From positions 11,645,123 to 11,709,122 of the forward strand of contig CM069435.1 of the NCBI GenBank assembly GCA_035610365.1: DNA of 64,000 bases, in the 5' to 3' direction. Numbering within the stretch: position 1 is the stretch's first letter; the number at the start of each line of letters is the position of its first letter. The notes below the pieces were generated by a model. That model was not told the DNA's origin. It worked only from the letters and a program-made list of their open reading frames with translations, and did not search any database. This DNA is from Aquatica leii (lineage: Eukaryota > Arthropoda > Insecta > Coleoptera > Lampyridae). The position numbers were made by a program, and so were the translations under genes. This document shows positions 1 to 10,597 of the stretch, in pieces.

Positions 1-551
1 GTTGTAACTCGGACAAGTATTCGGATGACCATCGTTGCCAAAAATGCTGATGAAGTTTTTGCACAAGCGATTATTTGGTACTGTTTGTATATTGGGATCG
101 GCAGCTTCAGTTAACTGTCTTCCCACCAAGAAGTGAGCGGGTGTAAGAGGAGTAAGATCGTTAGGATCAGTTGTCAGAGGGCAAATCGGTCTGGAGTTTA
201 ACACAGCTTCTATCTGTGTTAACAATGTGCACAGTTCTTCAAAGGTAAATAAAGCATTACCGACAATACGCCTTAAGTGACGTTTAATTGATTTAACGCA
301 AGACTTCCATAGTCCACCTTGATGTGGAGCGTAAGGAGGTATAAAGAGCCATTTTATTTCACTATTTTCCAGTTCATTTTTGAATTCATTATGATTTTTA
401 TTGATTTAAGTAACTTATGCAATTCATTGTTTGCACCGATGAAAGTTTTGGCGTTATCGGAATAAAGGTCGGCTGTTTTGCCACGACGAGTAATAAATCT
501 TCTAAGCGACATTATAAAACTATTTACGAACAAATCAGATACAAGCTTCAA
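1..551 (-). pseudogene. BEL/Pao integrase catalytic core (broken)
   Basis: The protein would insert retrotransposon cDNA into chromosomes. The minus strand shows the second catalytic Asp context LYSDNAKTF (within 354-551), the conserved PPYAPHQGGLW stretch after it, and the catalytic Glu context TQIEAVLNSRP, followed by the typical TPAHFL motif. A frameshift near 355-370 separates the first part from the second: the upstream frame stops at 354 while the PPYAPHQGG frame continues to the window edge. The first catalytic Asp region falls in the degraded stretch to the right. Confidence 0.85.
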
Positions 552-584
552 GTGTGCAGCCTTTGTGACAAAGCAAACAAAAAC

Positions 585-818
585 TCATATGTAAGTTTGA
601 AGGGTTTTGTAGTATCTTGCCAGTCCAGTATGAAGAAATGGAAATGAAGGGCAATTACGCGGAAGCGTCAAGTTTCCCACCATGGGATTGATAAATCTAG
701 AGGAAGAACCAAAGCACTTAATACAATGGCGCACGACTTGTCTAGCTAAATTTCGTCCCGACAATGGCCAAAACTTGTTCGGAACTGTAGCTAACAAAAG
801 CTGACAGCCCGCATGCAA
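585..818 (-). pseudogene. BEL/Pao integrase zinc-binding N-terminus (broken)
   Basis: The 77-residue minus-strand reading contains a histidine near its start (MHAGCQLLL), the FWPLSGRNLARQVVRHC helix and CIKCF, matching the HHCC zinc-binding module that precedes the integrase core in BEL/Pao elements. It continues with a proline-rich linker (LPRNCPSFPF) leading to the core. It is separated from the core by frameshifts and stops. Confidence 0.8.
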
Positions 819-1035
819 TAGACGTAAATGTTCGTATTCTAATATGAGCTTGGTAAGACGATCTTTACTACTTAAGAGTATGGGGTGCTTAAGATACCTT
901 GATCATCCAGAAATGACTTAAAGACAGCAATCTATTTTTTGGTTCAAGTGTTTTTCTTTGCTGGAGTGTTTTAATTTCTTTAGACAAATACAAGGTCTGC
1001 GAAAGTTTAAGTAAAACAAGAAATGAATTTTCAAT

Positions 1036-1263
1036 TTAATCATAAGTTAAAGATTGTCGATATATTTCTGTAATAGATTTTGTACAATTGTTTTTAAAAC
1101 GAAGGCAGTATGCAACAAAATGTTTAAGAGTACTTAGGTTAGAAAAGTTTTCAATAGGAAATTTTTCAACTTCACAACTTACGAGAGTAGAAATATTGGG
1201 TTTGATTTCGGGTAACTCTACTAGATTTATGCTTGAAATAGGCCATAGATCAAAGAGGGCCAT
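1036..1263 (-). pseudogene. BEL/Pao pol linker between RNase H and integrase
   Basis: The minus-strand reading includes the segment FSNLSTLKHFVAYCLRFKNN, which resembles the conserved helical segment between RNase H and integrase in BEL/Pao polyproteins. No catalytic residues are expected here. The reading is open over 75 residues but is bounded by stops, and it lies in correct order between the RNase H and integrase fragments. Confidence 0.65.
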
Positions 1264-1334
1264 GCCACCTTAACTTGGAATTTTTTAACTTAGAAAGAGA
1301 TATACCTCGCGATAGTAGATCAGCTGGATTCTCA

Positions 1335-1691
1335 TTAGTAGCGATGTGTCCCAAAAAGAGTGTTTTCATTAAGTTCTTGAATCTCGGCAATCCTATTACA
1401 CACAAACATTTTTAGTTGATGTGGAGGAAGTCGAATCCACCCAAGAACAATTAAAGAATCAGTCCAAAGGAAGCTTAGCTTCAATCTTAAAGCATATTTG
1501 ATGCTGTAAACCAATCGTGCCATTTCTAAAGCAGCTAATAGTTCTAGTCGCAGAACAGTAATGGGTTTTAGGAGTGCTACCCTGGACTTTGAGCGAAGAA
1601 GTTGACTAAGTATTTGACCATACGCGTTGATTGAACCCACATAGATACACGCACCATAAGCTATCGTGCTAGCATCAGAAAATCCGTGCAA
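1335..1691 (-). pseudogene. BEL/Pao RNase H-like domain (broken)
   Basis: A 118-residue minus-strand frame begins HGFSDASTIAYGACIY, the first catalytic Asp context of the BEL/Pao RNase H. It continues with LRLELLAALEMARL (the Glu context) and LWTDSLIVLGWI (the next Asp). These residues would cut the RNA of the RNA-DNA hybrid during reverse transcription. The end (TLFGTHRY) drifts from the family consensus, which points to a frameshift there. Order and strand agree with its neighbours. Confidence 0.88.
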
Positions 1692-1854
1692 CTCTATTTA
1701 AGTAAGGCAAAGAATTCTTCTAGGAATTGCTATTGAATTGGCTCAATAAAGATCATTTTTATAGCTAGCCTTTTAGAAAGAATGAAATTAGAAAGAGGTT
1801 CGTCCATTGATACTTTTTTAGCCACAATGTTTGTATCAGAATTTTTCCTTGTAT

Positions 1855-2684
1855 GGTGTACGAACCAATGGGTCAAAAATTTGAGAAATTTCCGATAGAA
1901 TTTGAGGTTTTGTCAGTGCGACGTTGTGTAAAGGAGCCTGATCGTTACAAGAAACAGAAAACAAAAACACGTCTCTTTCGAAATGGCAAATCAGGCCAAG
2001 AGTATTTGATTGTCATGTATTAACGAGTATTAATGAAGATGACTTAGGATTGGTTAAGTTTGGATGAGTTCGAAATTCGCAGTTGTTAGAAATCCATTTT
2101 CTCAAATTGAATCCTGACGATTGTAAAGTTTTGTTGACAGTCTCTGCAAAATTGCTTCATTTAAAGAATTTGCTCCATAAAGGACATCATCTACTTAAAA
2201 ATGTTCCTTAATAATTTCCGCTATGATAGGGTTCAAAGATTCACATTTATAAGCAATTTCGTGGAGTGTTCGTGTAGCCAAAAAACTAGCCGACGCAGTA
2301 CCATATGTAACTGTGTTAAGGTTGAATACCTTAAAGTGTTCATGGGGACTACTACGTCATAATATTCTTTGTAGTGGTCTTTGAGTTTCATCAACTAGTA
2401 TTTGACCGATACATTTTTTCTATATTGGCGAAACAAGCAATAAATCTACGAAAGTCTAATAAAATAGAAAACAAATCTCTTTGAATTGTGGGTCCTATCA
2501 TTTGCAATAAGTTTAAAGAGTGTCCTGTTGACGTTACAGTAGAGCCGTTAAAGACCACCCTCAATTTAGTTGTCGTACTATTCTCCTTAATCACGATATG
2601 ATGAAGAAGAAAGTGAGAGGGTGTAGCAGGCACGAAACACGGGTTTACTTCAGACATGTGACCTAAACTTTGATATTCGTTCAT
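1855..2684 (-). pseudogene. BEL/Pao reverse transcriptase (broken)
   Basis: At 2391-2684 (minus) the fingers region is readable: HHIVIKENSTTTKLRVVFNG, then GPTIQRDLFSILL and the first catalytic Asp region, here ANIEKMYR with Asn in place of Asp. The YVDD box lies at 2186-2197, where VDD is preceded by TAA instead of a tyrosine codon. Downstream, SSGFNLRKWISN and LTKPQILSEISQIFDPL match the thumb region. At least three frames are needed, so the gene is inactive. Confidence 0.85.
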
Positions 2685-2792
2685 GAAGTCAACATGCAGC
2701 TTATAAAGTACTTTGTTGGCTTTGAATTGATTTTCGAGAGCTAAAAATCGCTTCTTAGCTATAGACTAAGACTCACCCAACAAATCAGGACT

Positions 2793-3290
2793 TTAAGAAA
2801 ATGAGATGTTAACAATGTATCTTCCATCTTTATCCATTTTAGTAGTTTGTCTATAATGTTCCTCACACTTAGCATCATTAACAGAAACAGGTTTGGTAGT
2901 TGATGTCTGCTCGACTTCCCAAAAATTTTTCATAAATTTAAACAAGCTGTCATTTTGAACTAAATGGCAGTGAACGGGTTGAAACATTGTGCTATTTATA
3001 GTACCACCTAATACACATCCTAAGTGAGTTTGGTGTAACGTAGGATCACCAGGACTTGTGATTTGACCATTCTGCAGTAGTTGATACAAGCAATTCGCAC
3101 CCAAAAGCATGTCATTTTTTCTGGGTACGTTGAACATCGGATCAGCCAGCTGAATGTTGGGCGGAATGTTAAAACATTTTGTATCCATGTAAGTATTTGG
3201 GAGTAGGCCAGTAATTTGAACTAATTTCTAGGGTACATCTTGATTTTATATTGCAAGCAGAAAGGTAAAGAAAAATTTTGTAAGTTTAGA
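2793..3290 (-). pseudogene. BEL/Pao aspartic protease (A17 type), C-terminal half
   Basis: The minus-strand frame shows IQLADPMFNVPRKNDMLLGA followed by LLQNGQ and TLHQTHLGCVLGG, which is the conserved C-terminal half of the A17-type protease of BEL/Pao elements. The typical DSGS catalytic site should lie upstream, beyond about 3290, and I do not see it. Weak similarity begins near 3230-3290. The protease therefore lacks its active site. Confidence 0.8.
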
Positions 3291-6200
3291 TCAAGCTCAA
3301 ATGTTTGTTAATATAATGTTGCAAATTTATTTATTAAAAACTAATTTAAAACGACTAAAACTACGTTTACTTATTATAGAGATATGTATACTTTTAAATT
3401 AACCGAACTAATTAAATCTAATAATAAAAACACTTACACTATAATTTATGTATAACCGTTGTATAACACTTAAGATAAGATAAGATAACGTCCTCGGATT
3501 TGTTTACACTATAAGTCACGTTCACTCGATTCGGTGTACACTGTTATTTATTTAAAACGTCGCGCGTGCTAATCACTTATTTATCTTCACCTTAATAATC
3601 TTCTTAATACTGCATGCATTCACATTCCAGCAATAACTGACCTACGATTTCCATGTTCGGCATTTATAGACATCGGCGAATCCTTCTCGATCGTTCCTCA
3701 CTTTTCGCTATAACTTCTAGAAAATAGATAACGGCCTTCTAGAAAGCTCTTGCATTTGCAAGTAATTTCTCGATCGTTTCAATAATGTAGTTTGCGATTA
3801 TGTAATTTTAAGAATTTTATAATCGAGGGGGAGTATTAGAATATTTTATGTTATACCTTTCTTTTGATGTACTGTGTATATAACATGAAATGATAAGAAA
3901 TAAGAACAGAGAGATATATGGATGACATTGGGTGTATTTGTCATCCCCTACGCAAAAAATAAATGTTAAATGTATTATTAATGTGTCTTATTCAAAAACG
4001 AATAAACTAACATATACAAGCATAAAACCACTAACATTACAAGTTAAAAAAAAAATCGACAGGAAAATCTAACCTTGTTTTCTATTTTATCGTTAAATGC
4101 ATCACGAAACTGTTATTGATCATTGTAGCCACGATAAACAACTCTAATAACACAGTTTCACATAAAATTCACTATAAATTAATTAAAACATTTCCAATCC
4201 AAAATTCTTTATATAGAAGTACTCAAATTTCGAAACAAAATCAATATTACTGCGAAAAAAGAATTACTACACAAAACTTCAACATTTTAAGCAATAACCA
4301 TTTAAAATCTGTACGATATTAATCTTACAGATATAATTTCAAAGCGTAGATTAGTGAGTATTTCAAGAAAGACCCTTTGAGTTTTATCTTTTCGTTGCGA
4401 TCTACCCTATGCATTTGAATATCATCGAGAATCATGCTAAAGAGTACTTCATCAGCAATTACACATTTCGTTTTTTTTTGTAATAAGCATTTACCCAACA
4501 GTTTGAAAATGCAAATCTTCTAACAACTGCAAATACATTTTAAAAATTTTATTCATAAAAGCAAACTTCAAAAAACGAAGTATGTAAAGCGAGCATATCA
4601 TAAAAAAATAGATTATGTAAATGTAAAAATAATAACAGAAAAACATAAAATACATAGTAGAAATGCGTTACGTGCTGCACTTACTTAATATTATCTGCAC
4701 TTTCCGACGCAATAAAATTAATCGATCGAAATAAGTCAATAAATGGCTTTAAAACGATGCAATTACACTGCACTTATATAAATAAAATACAATATGTAAG
4801 ATTAGATACTATATAAATGTAAATAAACAATTATATGACTGATTGTACAAATCGAATTATTATTCAAAGCATGTAAATAAAGCTATCTTTAATTACATGT
4901 ACAAGTAATTTTAAATAGGTGTATGATCAAAACATAAACCAAACATTCGCCATCAAAGTTAACATACAATGTGAAATTATCAAAGATTTTCCAGAAGGAA
5001 CACTGTAAAAAAATTAAGTATAATTATAACAATTACTTTGATAAAAAGTTCTACTGAAAAAAAAAGAAACTTTCCAGAAACAAAGTTTTCCTTTTTATTT
5101 ACGAAATCGTTAGCTGCATTTGAAAGTGAAAAATGTGTAATTTTCTAATTTTTTATGTTTAATTAATCTCATTCATGAACAGGAAATGAAAATAAATAAT
5201 CCACGTTTAGCTTTTCAGTCGAAATTAGGTAATTAACGTTGGTACGGATTTCGTCGGTGAGTTTTTTTTTTTATTTCTCTTTCATATTAATACGTTTCGT
5301 GATAGAAAATGTTATTAGCGAGTTTAATTCAACGTGGTTCTGTTTTTAAACGTACAGTACAAATAGATTTTTAAACGAATTAAAATCGAAAAACTAATGC
5401 TTCTTAATTACTTCGCATTAACCGGCTTGTTCATTTGAATTAAGAAATGTCGTTATGAGGATGTCGGGCTCGATGAATTTCAGTAATTTCAAATTCATTC
5501 ACTATTCGTTCGTTATAAGTTAGAAGTATTTCATAATCGATTACGAATTCATGTATCCGTGAATTTTCCTCATTACTTTTTAGATTAACTGGTAACACTC
5601 CGCGCACCTACACAAAATTTCCCACAAAATTCGTTTAATTAATTTTAGAGAGCTTTTTGCTTAAGAAATATTTAGCTCTTTATTATACTTTTGTCATATT
5701 AAACGCCGGTTCCAACTTTACAGGAAATTTTAAATAAATACAAAAACAATTTTGGTTTAAAATTGCGTACAAATAAACAAAGAAAACTGTAAAAACAGTA
5801 TGGATTATAATTACCAATAATTAAATTATTAGCATCGATATTCCATAAACATAGTAAATTTTCCTCTATAATCTATTTAAAGAGAAAACATTTATATATC
5901 TTAGATTTTACATTTACATTTTATTTCACTTTCTTGTTATTTTGTATTTTTGAACAATATTTTAAATTAAAATTAACGGCAGCACTGTTTATACGCCGCT
6001 ACTGATTATGAGTGGGGATAAATGATCTATCGCTCTCAAACGTCCATTTCCTTTATCGTTTGGAATCGCTGTTGAACGTAATCAAAATAGCACCCTCAGG
6101 TTAACTTTCACCTTTGTAGCGATTTCCGAGGGATTGCTACTTAATCCCGATACACGACTGTCATAGCGAGGTAACCTGTGCAGGCCACATTCTTTAATAA

Positions 6201-6331
6201 TTCCGAAGTGACAAGATATGACTCACACCTTCGTTTGAAGTCTCAGGATCGTATAATTTTAATTGCTTATATAGTCAGTTTCATGTAGCTTTTTTAACAT
6301 AACGTATTTTGTGTCTGTTTGAACGCTCTTT
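3291..6331. other. AT-rich DNA without a recognised gene
   Basis: No supported gene. Only short frames occur. A purine-rich stretch near 3828-3840 looks like a polypurine tract but cannot be tied to an element. A short pentamer repeat (AAGAT) lies near 3470-3487. Confidence 0.6.
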
Positions 6332-6335
6332 TTAA
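6332..6335. repeat. TTAA target duplication, left
   Basis: TTAA directly abuts the first CC of the piggyBac terminal repeat. It pairs with the copy at 8854-8857. Confidence 0.92.
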
Positions 6336-6352
6336 CCTTCATCGAACCAAGA

Positions 6353-6371
6353 GGGGCTGCAGCTGCTCCCC
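6353..6371. repeat. piggyBac left subterminal palindrome
   Basis: A near-palindrome, GGGG...CCCC, is centred on GCAGCTGC just inside the left terminal repeat. It has a positional counterpart at 8791-8808, so it is probably a transposase-binding or hairpin element. Confidence 0.7.
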
Positions 6372-6744
6372 AGAAGTCGTCTTTTTGTTGTACTAAAATA
6401 TTTTATTTTCTTTTTTGATACTCTCAGACTTTGTTAATTAAAGCTTTCTCAAAACGAGGTGTCACTTAGTAATTGTTAGATTAAATCGCATAAACACCAA
6501 AAGAAAAAATAAGTTGGTACTTAGAGCCACAACTTAAGAAAATTACAATTTTTATTAGTTTTTACTATTCATTGGCAGAGGGCGTTACAAATTAATTTCT
6601 AAAGTGACATGTGTGTTCGCGTTAACAACAGATATTTCTAATTATCCTTTGAAAACATTATAAAAATTGTTTTTGTCGGCTTTTAGGTAAGAAATATTTT
6701 GAATTGCTATAAGTTATTGCGTTATTGGCTCAATTGGCTCAAAT

Positions 6745-6816
6745 CTTAAATATTCTATAAACTAGGTGTTCACAGCTTATAACCTTAAATATTCTATAAA
6801 CTAGGTGTTCAAAGCT
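6745..6816 (+). repeat. 33-bp direct repeat before the piggyBac start codon
   Basis: 6745-6777 and 6784-6816 are the same 33 bp with one mismatch (CACAGCT versus CAAAGCT), 39 bp apart. The second copy ends immediately before the transposase ATG at 6817. Confidence 0.9.
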
Positions 6817-8613
6817 ATGGACTCTCAACCTTCTACATCACGATATCGACATGTTCCACTAATGGAAGAACAATTGAGATTCTATGTCGAAAACAGCGAT
6901 GATGATGAAGAATTTTTGAAGGAAATGTGCTCAGACTCTGAAGACGATGATCAAAGTAAGGAAGAAGGCGGAGAAAATGATGAAATATCAGCAAGAGAAT
7001 ATGAAGAATTAAATACCAGCTATGAAGAAACTGTGGATGATGCTTTGCACAGTTATATGGTTTGAAATAGTCTAGTACACCACTGAAACCATCTCGTAGA
7101 CGACTTGCTAATATTTTGGCGAATAAGGCTCGCTTGACGCAATATAGTACCAACATTTCGACTATCGAGTCAGCTTTTATATTGTTTTTTTACTGCTGAA
7201 ATGATTGATATTATTGCTACAGAAACAAATCGAAAAGCAAATTTGATGCACGAGGAATGGAATGAAAAACACCCACAAAAATTACGTTACAGGAAACCGA
7301 CAGACAGCATCGAAATATACGCTTATATCGGTTTACTTTTTACCCGAGGGGCACTAAAGACCAATAAAGAATCAATTCGATCGCTGTGAGAATCTAATGA
7401 ATTATATTGCAGGCCAATATTTCCTGCCACAATGTTAAGAAATCGGTTTGCCTTTTTGACTAGATTTTTAAGATTCGATAATTTTCAAACAAGAGCAGAA
7501 CGCAGATCTACTGATAAATTAGCAGCAATAAGAGATATTGCAGATATGTTTGTTGATAAATGCAAAATTGCTATGAATCCATCTTCACACCTCTGCATAG
7601 ACGAACAACTTGTTGCTTTCCGAGGAAAGGCACCATTCACGGTATATATGAAAAGTAAGCCCGATTTGTATGGCCTAAAACACTGGCTACTTGCCGATAC
7701 TGAAATTGCTTATGTCCACAATTTGCAAGTGTATTTAGGAAAAATTGGACAACAGCCTGAAAAGGAACAAGAGAAAAGAGTTGTTCTTGACTTAGTGAAC
7801 CATTTGCCTAAAGGTCATGGGATAACAACATAGAACTTTTTTACTAATTTGTCATTAACAGACTGTTTGTTGGAAAAGCAACTCACTCTTTACGGAACGT
7901 TACGCACGAACAAAGCTTACATTCCTCATCAGTTATTACCAACGGCACAGAAAGAAAAGTTTTCCAGTCAATTTTGCTTCACAGATAAGCATACCTTAGT
8001 TTCGTACGTGCCAGAAAATAGAAGAGTTGTCATACTTTTATCTACGGAACACCATGACAATAAAATAGCTGTCGAAGAAGAACATAAAAAGCCGCACGTT
8101 ATTTTACATTACAATTCTACCAAAAGAGGTGTAGACACGATTGATAAGATGGCCAAGGAATATACAACCAAAAGGAAGTGTAACCGATGGCCTATGGTTA
8201 CCTTTACAAACTTCTTGAACATTGGAGGCTTAAATGCGTTTGCATTATGGACAACTAAGTTTCCAGACTGGCAGAAACAAAGATCAGATCGCAAAAAGAT
8301 CTTTTTGCTTGAATTGGGAAAATCACTCGTTATTTCTTATGTAAAACGGAGGAGTGAAAACACTGCAGGGTTAAGTACAAGAGTAGTGAGTTATATGACA
8401 ATGTTGGTTCCAGATTTAGAGAAAAAAGAAAACCGACGGGGTACTGCATTTGAAGATTTAGAAGAGCGCAAGAAAGGAAGGTGCTTAGCTTGTGCACGTA
8501 AACGAGACAGAAAAGTTCGTACCGCTTGCAGCATATGCAAAAGGTTTGTCTGTACAGAACATAGCACCGCTATTACAAAGAAAATATGCAACCCATGTAC
8601 AGAGGAACAATAG
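6817..8613 (+). pseudogene. piggyBac transposase pseudogene
   Basis: The start at 6817 gives MDSQPSTSRYR followed by an acidic N-terminus. Frame breaks occur near 7065, 7389 and 7833. The DDE core shows CIDEQLVAFRG (first Asp), then the GLKHWLLAD strand, and GVDTIDKM (third Asp). The middle catalytic position, normally a DN-x-F-T motif, reads stop-NFFTN: the Asp codon has become TAG at 7831-7833. Downstream, RWPMVTFTNFLNIGGLNA matches the family. The C-terminus has a Cys/His cluster (CLACARK, CSICKRFVCTEH, CNPC) like the family's zinc-binding tail. It encoded a cut-and-paste transposase and cannot do so now. Confidence 0.92.
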
Positions 8614-8790
8614 GAAAATACCCTACACAATATCATTCATTAGTTTTTTATAAAAAGTTATGTTATTTTTATTTTGTATTTTATGCAAACATTAAATTGT
8701 TTTAAATATTCACACTGTCTTTACTAACAACAGATAAGATTATGCCAAAAGATTTTGCACAAATTTGTTAACGAAAATTGTTTATTATGA

Positions 8791-8808
8791 GGGGTGCATG
8801 TGCACCCC
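8791..8808. repeat. piggyBac right subterminal palindrome
   Basis: GGGGTGCA-TG-TGCACCCC is a perfect 8-bp-arm palindrome with a 2-bp centre, about 29 bp inside the right terminal repeat. Confidence 0.8.
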
Positions 8809-8853
8809 GTCTTGGGTTTCTACGTAACAAATTGACCCTTGGTTCAAAGAAGG

Positions 8854-8857
8854 TTAA
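8854..8857. repeat. TTAA target duplication, right
   Basis: TTAA directly follows the last GG of the right piggyBac terminal repeat. Confidence 0.92.
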
Positions 8858-9599
8858 TGTAGAAACCCATAGAACTGTGACGGGATACGCTAAATTTCCT
8901 TTGCGACATGTTCGAAAATTACCCGCAAAGTAAGTACGTTTGATTAGAAATACTGCGAGTGCATATAATAATGAATAATTGTGAACAGCAAGTAAAGCTA
9001 AGGTATCTGAGTTTGATCACGTTTTGAAACTCATATCAGCGATATCTGTTTAGTTTAGTGATTATTTTTATCTATGTGAAACGTACAGTGCTATCTTATC
9101 CTCCATAACCGCTTTGTCTCAAATCTACTTTGCTGAATAATATATTAAGATAATAAAAAAACGAAAATAAATACATACGTGTACCATAAGTACTGTACTT
9201 TAACGAACATAACATAAAAACTACAAAAAAATTTACCTTGTACAATTTCAATACAACCCCTCGGTCGGTAGTCACTAAAAAAATTTCAACTGTTTTCTAA
9301 CTCAAGAAAAAACTATTTTGTACGAATCTTTCTGTAACCAACACTAATCACCTACATATTAAAGCCCAAAAAAATATGTTAAAGATAATGACCGATGCAT
9401 TCCAAAAAACCTTAAAATGTGTACCAGCAAGTTTGAGAACTTATCAGGTCCATCGGCCTTTATAAAACAATTTAATTGTGTTCAGTATGAACATCACTAT
9501 GATGTTGAAAAACATGTATATACGTAACAGTCTATCTAAAATCTTCAACTAAGTACTAGTAGATTATTAGAGGAAAAAATAGCAGAAAAATACAGTGAC
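8858..9599. other. AT-rich DNA without a recognised gene
   Basis: No open frame of note. Part of it may be the degraded 5' region of the Tc1-type remnant to the right, but I see no alignable terminal repeat. Confidence 0.5.
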
Positions 9600-10262
9600 G
9601 CTATCGGACCTAAAACGTGACCGATTTAACCAAATTATGGTCTGAAACCACTAGAGTGGTCATTTCAATAGTGAGGAAGAGAGTCCGGAATTTTGAGCTT
9701 AGAGGTTGTCATGCTTTTCAGAAAGGCGACGACTTGTTCGTCTGAATTGAGAACATCGTACTATTCAGTAATGAGTCCACTTACACTATAGATTACCATG
9801 AAGGAAATTCATACGATAGACGATTTTCATCTAAAGAATTTACTTCAAACTCGCAACGATAAAGCATCCAACGTCTGTCACGGTACGAGATTGCATGTCT
9901 GCTGACCTGTTGTACCTAGTATGTCAAATGCCAATAAATAAATTGAGGTGTAAAATGTTAACCAATAGAAAGACGACGAGAAGTTCATCTTCGAAAATAA
10001 TAATTTTGGCTAGTTGCTAATAAAATTAAAAGACTAGATTGGCCTCCACAATCGCCAGATCTCAACCCTATTTTAAACCTATGACTGAGGATATCCAACA
10101 TAATCTCCAAACGAAATCCCATCAAGAAGACTAAATTAATAAAACCACTGATTGCTGCTTGGTTTCGGTGTGTTTCAAAGCAGGAATTAGAAAAATTAGT
10201 TAATTCGATGCCAAAAGATGCTAGTTGGCGATTAAAAACAAGGAATGACCAATTAAATCCTA
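9600..10262 (+). pseudogene. Tc1-type transposase remnant
   Basis: The plus strand at about 9655-9730 reads like the end of the paired-type DNA-binding domain (VRKRVRNFELRGCHAFQK style, with breaks). At 10034-10072 the core motif LDWPPQSPDLNP is intact, the site of the second catalytic Asp in Tc1 elements. The C-terminal end (LVNSMPKDA..., then an AIKNKE-like tail) is readable only with frameshifts. No terminal repeats are recognised. It is a strongly degraded DNA transposon. Confidence 0.78.
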
Positions 10263-10292
10263 TTATTCATTATTTAACAATACAGTTATAAC

Positions 10293-10338
10293 ATAAGATT
10301 GAATTGCAAAATTGGTGGTCAACGCCACCTACGTGGAT
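10293..10338 (+). repeat. 46-bp inverted repeat, left arm
   Basis: Starts ATAAGATTGAATTGC and ends CACCTACGTGGAT. It is an exact reverse complement of 10598-10643. Confidence 0.97.
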
Positions 10339-10516
10339 AAAAGAGCCATTAATAGTGAATTATTATATAGAAAACTATGAGGATGTAGTTAGTATTTTGA
10401 ACGAAACCACACCATTTCAAACTATTGTTTGAATAATAGCGGGAAATTAAATTCACTAACATAAACGAAAAGTGTAAACATTTTGTTTGTGTAACTGCGG
10501 AAACCATCATCAAAGA

Positions 10517-10560
10517 CTAGTGGACAGCTGTTTCGTCCTATTGGGACTCCTCAGCACTAG
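10517..10560 (-). ncRNA. Type I hammerhead ribozyme, minus strand
   Basis: All invariant parts are present. Read 5' to 3' on the minus strand: stem I strand CTAGTG (10560-10555); core CTGAGGA (10554-10548, fitting CUGANGA); stem II GTCC/GGAC with loop CAATA (10547-10535); GAAA (10534-10531); a two-pair stem III closed by AGCT; the cleavage triplet GTC (10525-10523); and stem I return strand CACTAG (10522-10517). Cleavage would fall between 10523 and 10522. A tiny stem III is characteristic of the hammerheads of Penelope-like elements and retrozymes. Stem I is extended by further pairing to about 10505 and 10575. It should self-cleave if transcribed. Confidence 0.88.
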
Positions 10561-10597
10561 GATACTCTGATGCAGTTTCCACATTTACAACAAACAA

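Larger units (their letters stand above)
1..3290 (-). mobile_element. BEL/Pao LTR retrotransposon remnant, 5' part missing
   Basis: Read on the minus strand, the order is protease, reverse transcriptase, RNase H, zinc-binding integrase N-terminus and integrase core, which is the BEL/Pao pol order. All frames are broken. Similarity starts inside the protease near 3290, so gag and the first half of the protease are gone, and the integrase runs off the window at position 1. I could not define an LTR with confidence. It is a dead, 5'-truncated copy. Confidence 0.88.
6336..8853 (+). mobile_element. piggyBac element, complete but inactive
   Basis: The element is 2518 bp and is bounded by TTAA on both sides (6332-6335 and 8854-8857), the target duplication of the piggyBac superfamily. 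It starts CCTTCATCGAACCAAG and ends with the near-complement CTTGGTTCAAAGAAGG, a 16-bp terminal inverted repeat with two mismatches. A palindromic block follows just inside each end. It carries one broken transposase gene. Both ends are intact, so the coding region could have decayed after insertion. Confidence 0.93.

Noticed and set aside
3820..3860. Purine-rich GAGGGGGAGT followed by TTAGAATATT, resembling a polypurine tract and LTR start on the plus strand
   Set aside because: No second LTR copy or matching plus-strand element nearby; the adjacent retroelement is on the minus strand.
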